Source: JBMNOI01 sp050942995
GTDB taxonomy: Bacteria; Chloroflexota; Anaerolineae; UBA1429
Reading direction: 5' to 3'
DNA length: 25,888 nt
NCBI GenBank assembly: GCA_050942995.1
Contig: JBMNOI010000051.1
Span: 1-25,888 of the forward strand
Part shown: one piece after another, positions 16,032 to 24,295 of the stretch
How positions within the stretch are numbered: the stretch's first letter is position 1
Layout of the letters: every line of letters starts with the position of its first letter
Translations under genes and position numbers: made by a program
Notes under the pieces: model-generated
Told to the model about the DNA's origin: nothing
The model's database searches: none
The model's input: only the letters and a program-made list of their open reading frames with translations

Positions 16032-18494
16032 ATGATGTTGTTACGATCTCATCGCATCATGGGTTATCTGTTAACGGCTGTGCTGCTTGCCCCGACCATT
16101 GGAGGTTGCAGCCGCGTGGTCAACGGACCGGCCGCTATCCAGGCGCCGACAACGATCGCCGAAATGCAGGAATTGACCTCTACTCCGACCGAGACGGAGG
16201 TCGTGACGTCGACCGAGGCGCCCACCCAAACGCCCACATCGACGCCCACGGCTACACCCGAGCCCACACCGACCTTTTCCCCCGAAATCGATTGGGACAC
16301 CGTTTCGGGCGCTCTCCACGATGGGGACTATGCCCGGGTGATCGCCCATGTCTCCGCAGTGATAGGCGATGCCACAGAGGCCGAACGGCCCGCGCTGCGC
16401 GTGGCCCTGGGGCGGGCCTATGTGGCCGAGAATCGCTATCCCGAGGCCGTGGAGGCGCTCCTGCCCTTGCTGGATGAGGCCGAGGCGGGCGAGTCGCAGA
16501 TCGAGGGGCTGGGCCTGCTGGCGCGGGCCTATGAGGCAGCGGGCGAATGGAGCGGCGTTGTCGCCGCGCTACAGCGCTTGATCGAACTCGACGACCTGAC
16601 CGCCCCCTATGCCCAGTGGCGGCTGATCAAAGCGTACGAGGCGATGGGCAATACCGAGCAGATGATCGCCGAGATCAACGCCGCTCAGCTCGACGCGCTG
16701 CCCGCCTCGACCCGGGCCGAGGCGTTGGAGATGCTGGCGACGGCCTATCGTCGACAGTCGCGCTATGACGACGCCCTGGCGGCCTACGACCGCATCCTGT
16801 CCTTTGCCCAGAATGCGCCCTACCGGGCGACCATCATCCATCGACGCGGCGAGACGCTGTTGGATGCGGGGCGGGCCGACGAGGCCGTTCAGCAATTCCG
16901 GCGGGTTCTCGATACGCACGCCGATACCGCCGCCGCCGCTCTGTCTCTGGGGCGGCTGGATGACCTGGGGCTGAGCCAGGTGGATGACCTGCAGCGCGGC
17001 CTGATCGCCTACCACGCCGGCCAGTACGACCGGGCCGTTCAGGTTCTCAGCCGATACGCCGACGAGAACCCCGACGGTGATCCGGGTCGGGCCCGATACT
17101 TTGTGGCCCTATCCTACGGGCGACTGGGCCAGTATGCCGAGGCCTATCGCGAGTACGATGCGATGATCCAGAGCTATCCGGAGCATCCCCTGGTCGGCGA
17201 TGCCCGGATCGGCAGGGCGCTGGCCGCCGCATCGGCCGGGGAAGACGCCATCGGCCTGTACAGCGATTTTGTTCAACAGCATCCGCAGCATTCCCGCGCC
17301 CCCGAAGCACTATGGCGTGCGGGCGAAACGCTGGAACGGGCGGGGCGATGGGAAGAGGCCGCAGGATTCTACCGGCGACTGCACCGTGAATATCCGGGTG
17401 ACTCGCGCGCCGCAGAGGCTCACTTCCGCGAAGCGCTTGGTTACTATGCCGCCGGCAACCTGGACGCCGCGTACGATATCTGGTCCCCCGCGCTGGAACA
17501 GGCTCCGAATGCCGAGGAGCGCGCGCGCCTGCACACATGGCTGGGTAAGATCGAGCAGGCTCGCGGCGACACGGCGGCTGCCGATAAGCACTGGAGTGAG
17601 GCCGCCCGCATCTCCCCGTGGAGTTATTACGGGCTGCGCGCTCAGGACCTGCAGAACGGCTATATCATCCGCCTGGCCGCCGATGTGCCGACGGATGTGC
17701 CCGATGATCGCTTTACAGATGCCGATTGGCAAGAGATCGCCACGTGGATCGATGGCTGGTATACGGCCGAGTCCTCAGGCGATGTCATGTCCGGCACCCG
17801 AGGGCGCCGCGCGATGACGCTGTGGCGATTGGGCTGGCAGGATGAGGCGCTGGCCCTGTTCCGCGCCATCCGTGACGATGTGCGAGACAATCCGTGGGGG
17901 CTGCTATCTCTGGCCCGAGCGATGCGTGAAGAGGGCATCTATTCCATCAGCATCTATTGCGGCGATCGGCTCGCCATCCTGGGCAACGCCGCCGGAGCGC
18001 CCCCGCCCACAGCCGTGTCGCGCCTGTCCTATCCGACGGCGTACGGGCATCTGGTCAGCACTCATGCGCAGCGCCGGGCGCTGGATCCGTTCCTGTTCCT
18101 GTCGCTCATCCGCCAGGAGAGCCGCTTTGACTCCTGGGCGATCTCTCGATCCGGCGCTTCGGGACTCACCCAGGTGATGCCCGCCACCGGCGCATGGATC
18201 GCCGAGCGCATCAACGACAACACATATCACCGGGATATGCTCTATCGTCCCGTGGTCAGCGTGAACTATGGCACCTGGTATATCAGGCACCTGCTGGATC
18301 TGTACGACAACGACTGGGTGGCTGCCTTGGCCGCCTATAATGCCGGGCCGGGCAACCTCCAGCGCTGGACCGGCGGGGAGGCCATCGCCGATCATGATCT
18401 GTTCTACGAGACGATCCCGATGGAAGAGCCCAAGTCGTACGTGCGCCTGATCTATCAGCAGTACCGCCGCTACGAGCAGATCTATCGCCGGTAG
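16032..18494 (+). CDS. Lipoprotein soluble lytic murein transglycosylase with TPR repeats
   Basis: An 820-residue cell-envelope enzyme that would cleave the glycan strands of peptidoglycan. A lipoprotein signal runs to Cys26 (lipobox TIGGC). Next is a low-complexity Thr/Pro spacer (about residues 50-80, TPTSTPTATPEPTPT). About 540 residues of TPR-like helical pairs follow (repeated 'Y..A...Y...L...P' units). The C-terminal Slt domain carries catalytic Glu696 in SLIRQESRFDSWAISRSGASGLTQVMP, then 'AALAAYNAGPGN'. This is the Slt70 plan with a lipid anchor. I chose the ATG at 16032 because AGAAGGA lies 11 nt ahead and the lipoprotein signal then starts properly; the frame is open further upstream, but that part is not signal-like. 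It has its own promoter and converges on the CoA-disulfide reductase fusion. Confidence 0.92.
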   Translation: MMLLRSHRIMGYLLTAVLLAPTIGGCSRVVNGPAAIQAPTTIAEMQELTSTPTETEVVTSTEAPTQTPTSTPTATPEPTPTFSPEIDWDTVSGALHDGDYARVIAHVSAVIGDATEAERPALRVALGRAYVAENRYPEAVEALLPLLDEAEAGESQIEGLGLLARAYEAAGEWSGVVAALQRLIELDDLTAPYAQWRLIKAYEAMGNTEQMIAEINAAQLDALPASTRAEALEMLATAYRRQSRYDDALAAYDRILSFAQNAPYRATIIHRRGETLLDAGRADEAVQQFRRVLDTHADTAAAALSLGRLDDLGLSQVDDLQRGLIAYHAGQYDRAVQVLSRYADENPDGDPGRARYFVALSYGRLGQYAEAYREYDAMIQSYPEHPLVGDARIGRALAAASAGEDAIGLYSDFVQQHPQHSRAPEALWRAGETLERAGRWEEAAGFYRRLHREYPGDSRAAEAHFREALGYYAAGNLDAAYDIWSPALEQAPNAEERARLHTWLGKIEQARGDTAAADKHWSEAARISPWSYYGLRAQDLQNGYIIRLAADVPTDVPDDRFTDADWQEIATWIDGWYTAESSGDVMSGTRGRRAMTLWRLGWQDEALALFRAIRDDVRDNPWGLLSLARAMREEGIYSISIYCGDRLAILGNAAGAPPPTAVSRLSYPTAYGHLVSTHAQRRALDPFLFLSLIRQESRFDSWAISRSGASGLTQVMPATGAWIAERINDNTYHRDMLYRPVVSVNYGTWYIRHLLDLYDNDWVAALAAYNAGPGNLQRWTGGEAIADHDLFYETIPMEEPKSYVRLIYQQYRRYEQIYRR

Positions 18495-18506
18495 AAAACA
18501 AGCTCT

Positions 18507-18547
18507 CACCTTCCAAAAGTGACGTTGGCAAAGACCTTTGGAAGGTG
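18507..18547. repeat. Inverted-repeat element B
   Basis: CACCTTCCAAAAGT (18507-18520) and ACCTTTGGAAGGTG (18534-18547) form a 14-bp stem with a single G-T pair around a 13-nt loop, 12 bp after the transglycosylase stop. The arms match those of elements D and E. It may serve as the transglycosylase terminator, but no T-run follows. Confidence 0.7.
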
Positions 18548-18569
18548 CTATAGAAGGCCGACAAAACAA

Positions 18570-18598
18570 ACAAGGCCTCCTCGATGAGGGGGCCTTGT
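18570..18598 (-). terminator. Rho-independent terminator between converging genes
   Basis: ACAAGGCCTCCTC and GAGGGGGCCTTGT form a 13-bp stem with one wobble pair around a GAT loop. On the minus strand it is followed by TTGTTTGTTTTGT, which suits the leftward CoA-disulfide reductase fusion that stops at 18712. On the plus strand the following bases are only moderately T-rich. Confidence 0.75.
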
Positions 18599-18609
18599 CT
18601 CTATCAATT

Positions 18610-18686
18610 ACCTTCCAAAGGTCATGAATGCAAATCGCACGCTTTCCTCGCGAACCGTTCACTCCTGGCAGGAACCTTCGGAAGGT
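18610..18686 (+). repeat. Dispersed repeat element D (full-length, 77 bp)
   Basis: Arms ACCTTCCAAAGGT (18610-18622) and ACCTTCGGAAGGT (18674-18686), each itself nearly palindromic, flank a 51-nt interior. The interior is clearly homologous to the reverse complement of the element at 24118-24192: GAATGCAAA is identical, and in the next 37 positions I count 25 matches with no gap. It carries no reading frame. It lies in the gap between the converging transglycosylase and CoA-disulfide reductase genes. Confidence 0.8.
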
Positions 18687-18711
18687 GATACGAACAATGG
18701 CGCCAGAGCGA

Positions 18712-21213
18712 TCAGATAAAGAGGCTGGCGTTGGCCTTGTCGGTCTCGCTGATATAGGTGGCTACCCCACCGATCTCAACCCCATCGACGAGCTCCTCGG
18801 GCTTGATGCCCATCATATCCATCGACATCTGGCAGGCGATCAGACGCACACCGTTCTCCTGCGCGCTGCGGATCAACGCCGGCAAGGGGTCGATATTCTT
18901 GGAGCGCATCACCGCCTTGATCATGGCCGTGCCCGCGCCGCCCATATTGAGTCTGGACAGCTTGAGCGCCTCGGGACCACGAGGCAGCATCCACCCGAAC
19001 ATGCGCTCCATCAGGCTCTTGCGAACCCGCACGGCGTCATGTCGACGAAGGATGTTGAGCCCCCAGAATGTAAAGAAGAGGGTCACTTTCTGCCCCATGG
19101 CCGCCGCACCGTTGGCGATGATGAACGCGGCCAGCGCACGGTCCAGATCAGCGGAAAAGACGATGATGGTCTTGGCGTCCGATATGGGCGCAACAGGCCT
19201 ATCGGCGCTCACAGGATGGGCTTCGGATCGCCCCTTGCGCAACAGCGCCACAATGTCACCATCCTCATCCCGCAAGCTGAGCAACGTGTTGCCGGTGCGC
19301 TCGGCCCAGGCGGCCACATCGCGCCGAAAGCCGGGGTCTGTGGCGTGAGCCTCTAACACGGCGCCGGCATCCACCCCTTGCATGGCGCGATACACCGATA
19401 GAATCGGGCCGGGGCACTGCTGCCCGCGGGCATCCACCCGCATCGCGGGCGTCAACACGGCGACATCGTGAGCGTGCCCGTTTCCGTTGCCGTCGCCCTC
19501 ATCGGCGGGTTCCCGCTGTTCGGGCGAGAAGTCTTTTATCACGGCGTCATCCAGATTATCCTGTCGCTCCGTGGCGACATCGTAGGTGGTCCAGCCACCG
19601 GTAAGGTTCCGGACGCGATAGCCACGCTGGCGTAACATCCGTTCCATCACATAGGCGCGACGCCCTACGGCGCAATACACCACCCACTCTTTGTCCTTAT
19701 CGAGCTCGTCCAGTCGGTCGCGCAGCTCGACATTGGGGATATGCACCGCGCCCGGAATATGGCCGAGCTGCCATTCGGGGTCGGTGCGCACATCCAGCAG
19801 GCCCACACGCTCCGGGCCGAGATCCCGGACCTCTTTCCAATCGATGAGGTCCGTATCCCCCCGGAGATGGTTCCCGGCGACGTATCCGGCAATGTTCACC
19901 GGATCCTTGGCCGCGCCATAGGGCGGCGCATAAGCCAGTTCCAGATGTTCCAGATCGTACACCGTCATACCCGCGCGCAGGGCAGTGGCCAGCACGTTGA
20001 TGGTGCGATCCACCGCGTCGTACCCCACCACCTGAGCGCCCAGTAAACGACCGTCGTCAGCGCCATAGAACAACTTGATCGTCTGCAGCCCGGCACCGGG
20101 ATAGTAAGAGGCATGACTAAAGCTGTGGGTGATACTGGAAAGGTAGGCGATGCCCTCTCGTTCCAGCGTGGCGCTGTTGGCGCCGGTGCTCGCCGCCGTC
20201 ATATCGAACACCTTGACGATGGCCGAGCCGATGGTCCCCGGATATGTATGATCCAGACCGGTGATATGGTCGGCCGCCACACGCGCCTGCCGATTGGCCG
20301 GACCGGCCAGAGGGATCGCGCCGGGCGTGCCGGTCACGGGATTGGTGATCTGCACCACATCGCCCACGGCATAGATATTGGGGTCCGACGTCTGCATATG
20401 CTCGTTGACGACCACATGCCCCCGCGGGCCAAGGATAAGCCCCGCATCGCGGGCGAGAGCGCTTTCAGGACGCACCCCCAGAGCCAGCACCACCAGGTCG
20501 GCGGGCACCGTGCGACCGCTGGAGAGCACCACCCGCATGCCCTCGTTGCCGTCCGGCTCGATCTCGCGCAGGCCATCGCCAAGTCCCAGGCACACGCCTT
20601 TTTCGCGCAGATGACGATGCAGTATGGCGGCCATCTCGAAATCCATCGTCGACATGACCTGATACAGCATCTCGACGATGGTTACCTGTATATCACGAGA
20701 GTGCAGCGCCTCGGCCATCTCCAGGCCGATGAATCCACCCCCCACCACCACGGCCCGGTTCACGCCGCCGGCATCGATCCGCGCCTTGATGCGGTCCATA
20801 TCGGACATGGTGCGCAGCGTATAGACATCGTCCAGTGTGACGCCGGGGATAGGTGGCACCAGAGGCGCCGCGCCGGGAGCCAGAATGAGCCGGTCGTAGC
20901 TCTGGCGATACAGCTCGCCGCTCTGGAGATCGCGCACCTCTACCTGACGGGCCTCGCGATCGATGCGAACCACCTCTTGCTCGGTGCGCACATCGATGTT
21001 GAACTCGTCGCACAGCTTTTCCGGAGTCGAGACCAGCAGCGCATCGCGCTCGGGGATCTCGTGCCCGATGTGGTAGGGCAAGCCACAGTTCGCAAACGAG
21101 ACATAGCGTCCGCGCTCGATCATGATGATCTCGGCCGATTCGTCACGCCGCCGCAAACGCGCCGCGGCCGATGCGCCGCCTGCCACTCCCCCCACGACCA
21201 CATAAGTTGCCAT
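18712..21213 (-). CDS. CoA-disulfide reductase-rhodanese-TusA-DsrE fusion protein
   Basis: An 833-residue cytoplasmic sulfur-transfer enzyme made of four domains. Residues 1-450 are an FAD/NAD(P)H disulfide reductase with the single redox Cys43 (SFANCGLPY) that defines CoA-disulfide and CoA-persulfide reductases, and the FAD motif YAVGDVV. Residues about 460-550 are a rhodanese with active Cys514 (VYCAVGRRA). Residues about 590-660 are TusA-like with Cys600 in CPGP. Residues about 680-833 are DsrE-like with Cys794 in ACQMSMDMMG. All four sulfur-carrying cysteines are present, so persulfide could be handed along one chain. A Gly/Asn-rich linker (about 573-582) precedes TusA. The promoter carries a CsoR/CstR-like palindrome, fitting a role in persulfide or polysulfide handling. 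GGGTAACA precedes the ATG. Confidence 0.93.
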   Translation of the reverse strand: MATYVVVGGVAGGASAAARLRRRDESAEIIMIERGRYVSFANCGLPYHIGHEIPERDALLVSTPEKLCDEFNIDVRTEQEVVRIDREARQVEVRDLQSGELYRQSYDRLILAPGAAPLVPPIPGVTLDDVYTLRTMSDMDRIKARIDAGGVNRAVVVGGGFIGLEMAEALHSRDIQVTIVEMLYQVMSTMDFEMAAILHRHLREKGVCLGLGDGLREIEPDGNEGMRVVLSSGRTVPADLVVLALGVRPESALARDAGLILGPRGHVVVNEHMQTSDPNIYAVGDVVQITNPVTGTPGAIPLAGPANRQARVAADHITGLDHTYPGTIGSAIVKVFDMTAASTGANSATLEREGIAYLSSITHSFSHASYYPGAGLQTIKLFYGADDGRLLGAQVVGYDAVDRTINVLATALRAGMTVYDLEHLELAYAPPYGAAKDPVNIAGYVAGNHLRGDTDLIDWKEVRDLGPERVGLLDVRTDPEWQLGHIPGAVHIPNVELRDRLDELDKDKEWVVYCAVGRRAYVMERMLRQRGYRVRNLTGGWTTYDVATERQDNLDDAVIKDFSPEQREPADEGDGNGNGHAHDVAVLTPAMRVDARGQQCPGPILSVYRAMQGVDAGAVLEAHATDPGFRRDVAAWAERTGNTLLSLRDEDGDIVALLRKGRSEAHPVSADRPVAPISDAKTIIVFSADLDRALAAFIIANGAAAMGQKVTLFFTFWGLNILRRHDAVRVRKSLMERMFGWMLPRGPEALKLSRLNMGGAGTAMIKAVMRSKNIDPLPALIRSAQENGVRLIACQMSMDMMGIKPEELVDGVEIGGVATYISETDKANASLFI

Positions 21214-21273
21214 TGTTACCCTGCCCCCGTTATTTTCCTGCAGAATGGTAGCACATTGTGAAAATCCACACGT

Positions 21274-21302
21274 ATTATACCATACGGGGGTATGGATGTC
21301 AA
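21274..21302 (-). promoter_or_regulatory. Consensus promoter with palindromic operator for the CoA-disulfide reductase fusion
   Basis: On the minus strand a perfect TTGACA (21302-21297), a 17-bp spacer and a perfect TATAAT (21279-21274). The spacer contains a perfect 16-bp palindrome, CCATAC-GGGG-GTATGG (21280-21295). A G/C tract flanked by ATAC/GTAT half-sites is the style bound by CsoR-family repressors, including the persulfide sensor CstR. A protein bound there would shut the promoter. The promoter is very clear; the identity of the repressor is inferred, and no csoR/cstR gene is in the window. Confidence 0.88.
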
Positions 21303-21319
21303 CAGAAACTACAACAAAA

Positions 21320-21350
21320 AGAGGGAGCAGAGCGCCCCCCTGCTCCCTCT
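21320..21350 (-). terminator. Rho-independent terminator of the GH116 gene
   Basis: AGAGGGAGCAG (21320-21330) pairs perfectly with CTGCTCCCTCT (21340-21350) around a C-rich 9-nt loop. On the minus strand it is followed by TTTTGTTG. It stops the GH116 transcript (stop at 21367) just before the next gene's -35 box at 21302. Confidence 0.85.
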
Positions 21351-21366
21351 GTCAGACGAAACAGAT

Positions 21367-23994
21367 CTACCAGATCAACACCCCATGCAACGTCTCACCC
21401 TCGTTCAGGCGAACCGCCGGGGAGAAGCGCAGGGATAATCCTTCGGACGAGCCGTTGTCCGAACTCGTCGAGACGGGCAACGGTCGGTCGCCCACCGTGA
21501 TCTCGACCCGAGGCGAGCCGTTGATGCTCCCCAGATCGAGGCGCTCCAGCTCCAGCCGACCGCGCAGCAGATGCAGGGCGAACTCGCCGCTCTTTTCACC
21601 CAGGCGCTGGCTATAGGTGCCCCAGCCCGAATCCAGCGACCAGAGCGAACGCCAGTCGCAGGCGTTCAGACGCGGCGCAAACCCCAGTGCGCGGCGGGGC
21701 ACATTGAAGCGATAGCCCGAGAGGGCGGTGAGCACCGCCCACGACGCCATCGAGCGGGCATAGTGGCTGCCACACTCGAACTCGTTCCACGGGTTACGGC
21801 GGCAACCGTCATGGCGTGCCCGCAGCCCTTTGACGATCGACAGCCCCTCGTCGACATAGCCCTCATAAATCAGGTGGCTGGCCACCTGATACTCGATGCC
21901 GCACCATACCTCGTCCGAGTAGACAAAGGGCAGCGTCGGGCGACCGCCCCTCGGCCAGGTGCAGAGCAACAGACCCTGCTCGTCGTTCAGGGCATAGATG
22001 CGCTGAGGGTTGGCATGCTTCCAAAAGTCGGTGCGCCAGTTGTGCTCGAATACGGCCCGAATGGCGCTGCGCACCTGCTCCTCATCCAGAATATGCCCGA
22101 GCCCCACGATATGGGCCAGCCACTGGCCGATGAGCTGATCGGACAGGCAGCCCTCTCCATATTGATATTTGGGCGCCAGCGTCACATCGATCTTTTGCAC
22201 ATAGTACTCACCGTTATAGAGCTCGCGCTCCATGCGCTCGCGTCCGCTGGCGTATACCCGGGCATACTCCTCAGCCGCCTCGGTATCGCCCAGATGGCGG
22301 GCCATCTCTTCCGCGGCGCGCAACGCCCCCAGATAGAACGAGCCGATCATGCTGTTGGGGCCGTAAAACTCGATATCGTAAGTATTGTGCTGAACGCCGT
22401 CGATGATGCCGTCGCGATCCGGGTCCCACTGCTCCCAGGCATAGGCCAGCGCCTTTTTGAGGCGCGGCCAGAGCCAGTGCAGCCAGGCATCGTCGCCGCA
22501 TAGCAACCAATCACGATACACCTTGAGGATGCCGCCGAGTTGTCCATCGGCCGCCGCGTGGTATTCCCACATGGGACTGCCCAGAGGAAGCTGGAGGCGG
22601 AACCCCATGTGACCGTCATCGCGCAGGTTATAGGTATAGTCGGCGTCTCGCAGAGAGCGTTCCAGCGTGGGAAAGAGGAACGCCACCGTCTGCGCATAGT
22701 TCCACACATGAGTGCACGATCCCTCACAGCAACCGCTATCCGAGTGGCAGCCCTCAAAGCCGTAAAAGGTGCCGTCGGGCAGGCGCAGTACCGTGGGGCT
22801 GTGCAAGATCGAGGCCTGGCTGGAGAGGGCATCCAGCACATAAGGCGGCAGCGTCGAATCGAACAGCGCCCGGTGGAAAAGGCGCGTCTCGCCATACAAC
22901 CGCTCCTCGTTCCTGACATAGTAGCGGGCAACATCCAGGGCGTCATCCCACTGCGAAGCGTAATAGTTGGTCCAGGTGGCCTGCTCGCAATCGCATGCTC
23001 CCTCGCCGTGCCGATCCCAGTATTTCACAAACACGGGGAAATGCCAGGTAATGAAAAAGGGCAGCACGACCGACTCGCCCGGCGCCAGCGTGGCGCGCAG
23101 CCCCAGGGTGCCCACATCGCTCTGGCCGGCGTCCGACGGACCGTAGCTGCGCTCCGGCAGAACCCCATCGGTGGAAAAGTGATCCCAAAAGTCGTGCATG
23201 GCGTCGAACCAGGCGCCGCGCAACCAGGCACACTGATGAAACACCTCGGGCCAAGTGGTCGTGAGGGCCATGGTGCCGTAACAGGGATGGTCCGGGGGGT
23301 GCTTTTCCGAGGTCAGCGATAGCCCTCGCACGCCCTCCTCATCCACAAAGGCGTTCACATTGCCGCCCACCGGATCACCATCGCGCCGTCTGATGAACGG
23401 ACCACTGCCGGGATAGCCGATCGGGTTGTAGATATTACCGGCCAGCGACACATTAACCGGCCGATCGCTCCGATTATGCACGTGATAACGCAGCACGGCG
23501 ATGGGCAGGCCCGAGTCATCGGCGTTCAGCGGGATAAAGGGACTGTAGGCCTCCAAGCGTACGTTAACCGGCAGGTCGGGCTCCTCAAAGTCGATCTCGG
23601 CAAAGGGAAACTCGCCGCGAAATCGCGCCGAGCGCATGTGCGGCAGGCCGGAGCCGTCCTCACGAGTGACACCAAAGCCAAAGCCACGATACATACCGCC
23701 CCCCTCGCCCGTAAAAGGAGGTCGGGCCGGCGTCTGCACCACACGAGTCACCGGCTCGTCTCCCTCGGCCTGCGCCCAGAGAGTGAAAAAAGTGTAGGGC
23801 AGGACGGTGTCCTTGTTCGGACGATTGAATATCTCCCAATCGACCAGGGCGCCTCGCCCGGAGAGAGACACACAGCCGGTGCCGATGCCCCCCAGGGGAA
23901 AAGCGATCTCGTTCAGTTGCTCCCCCTCATAGATCAACGGGGTCGGCGGGGGATACAGCTCATCTTGAGAATAGACACGGCGCGTTTGAGACAT
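21367..23994 (-). CDS. GH116 beta-glycosidase (GBA2-like)
   Basis: An 875-residue relative of non-lysosomal glucosylceramidase and bacterial GH116 beta-glucosidases/xylosidases. The N-terminal beta-domain (about residues 15-340) opens with 'IAFPLGGIGTGCVSLSGRGALVDWEIFNRP', the family's hallmark. The (alpha/alpha)6 catalytic domain follows. By motif, the nucleophile should be Glu424 (CCEGSCTHVWNYAQT) and the acid/base Asp540 (VQHNTYDIEFYGPNSMIGSFYLGAL). No signal peptide is seen, so it probably acts on glycosides already imported. AGGAGCAGGATC precedes the ATG. It is a single-gene unit with its own promoter and terminator; together with the GH4 enzyme it points to plant or microbial glycoside use. 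The family is sure; glucose versus xylose specificity is open. Confidence 0.92.
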   Translation of the reverse strand: MSQTRRVYSQDELYPPPTPLIYEGEQLNEIAFPLGGIGTGCVSLSGRGALVDWEIFNRPNKDTVLPYTFFTLWAQAEGDEPVTRVVQTPARPPFTGEGGGMYRGFGFGVTREDGSGLPHMRSARFRGEFPFAEIDFEEPDLPVNVRLEAYSPFIPLNADDSGLPIAVLRYHVHNRSDRPVNVSLAGNIYNPIGYPGSGPFIRRRDGDPVGGNVNAFVDEEGVRGLSLTSEKHPPDHPCYGTMALTTTWPEVFHQCAWLRGAWFDAMHDFWDHFSTDGVLPERSYGPSDAGQSDVGTLGLRATLAPGESVVLPFFITWHFPVFVKYWDRHGEGACDCEQATWTNYYASQWDDALDVARYYVRNEERLYGETRLFHRALFDSTLPPYVLDALSSQASILHSPTVLRLPDGTFYGFEGCHSDSGCCEGSCTHVWNYAQTVAFLFPTLERSLRDADYTYNLRDDGHMGFRLQLPLGSPMWEYHAAADGQLGGILKVYRDWLLCGDDAWLHWLWPRLKKALAYAWEQWDPDRDGIIDGVQHNTYDIEFYGPNSMIGSFYLGALRAAEEMARHLGDTEAAEEYARVYASGRERMERELYNGEYYVQKIDVTLAPKYQYGEGCLSDQLIGQWLAHIVGLGHILDEEQVRSAIRAVFEHNWRTDFWKHANPQRIYALNDEQGLLLCTWPRGGRPTLPFVYSDEVWCGIEYQVASHLIYEGYVDEGLSIVKGLRARHDGCRRNPWNEFECGSHYARSMASWAVLTALSGYRFNVPRRALGFAPRLNACDWRSLWSLDSGWGTYSQRLGEKSGEFALHLLRGRLELERLDLGSINGSPRVEITVGDRPLPVSTSSDNGSSEGLSLRFSPAVRLNEGETLHGVLIW

Positions 23995-24044
23995 GATCCT
24001 GCTCCTGTGTCGAATGTTAAAAACTCGCAGATGACCTCACCGGC

Positions 24045-24073
24045 ATTTAATGCGCTGTCGATAACATTGTCAA
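24045..24073 (-). promoter_or_regulatory. Sigma70-type promoter of the GH116 gene
   Basis: On the minus strand a perfect TTGACA (24073-24068), a 17-bp spacer and TTAAAT (24050-24045, four of six), 51 bp ahead of the ATG at 23994. Confidence 0.7.
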
Positions 24074-24117
24074 GGAGCGGCGCAGCGTAATAAGACCGCA
24101 CACGAGTCGCGAACAAT

Positions 24118-24192
24118 ACCTTCCAAAGGTCTGCCGGGAGCGAATGAATGGCAAGGAAAGCACATGGTTTGCATTCGCTATCTTCGGAAGGA
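24118..24192 (-). repeat. Dispersed repeat element E (full-length, inverted copy of D)
   Basis: Arm ACCTTCCAAAGGT (24118-24130) and a decayed arm TCTTCGGAAGGA (24181-24192) flank a 50-nt interior. Its reverse complement aligns with the interior of element D through GAATGCAAA, GCTTTCCT and GGCAG blocks. It lies in the divergent gap 23995-24295 between the GH116 and racemase genes, which otherwise holds only their promoters. Confidence 0.8.
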
Positions 24193-24247
24193 GCTACCAG
24201 GTGATGTTAGCCACGACGCAGCCCTGCATGGCGACCGGTTCGGTGCT

Positions 24248-24257
24248 ATGCTATACT
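24248..24257 (+). promoter_or_regulatory. Extended -10 promoter of the racemase-family gene
   Basis: ATGCTATACT contains an extended -10 (TG at 24249-24250, then C and TATACT at 24252-24257), about 40 bp ahead of the ATG at 24296. No good -35 stands 17 bp upstream (TGGCGA, three of six), which is normal for extended -10 promoters. Confidence 0.55.
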
Positions 24258-24295
24258 CTTGCTATCGAATGGCTAGAGTGACAGGAGATGATTGT

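Noticed and set aside
15653..16477. Open frame across the transglycosylase leader and 5' end
   Set aside because: It overlaps the lipoprotein signal and the Thr/Pro spacer in another frame, shows no homology-like pattern, and would start upstream of the clear promoter at 15824.
18507..18686. Clustered inverted repeats near 18.5 kb as a CRISPR array
   Set aside because: Only two elements, unequal spacing, a terminator between them, no identical direct repeats and no cas genes.
20113..21261. Long open frame antisense to the CoA-disulfide reductase
   Set aside because: It is the His/Gly-rich complement of a well-recognised FAD enzyme and extends into the promoter of that gene; no protein-like motifs.
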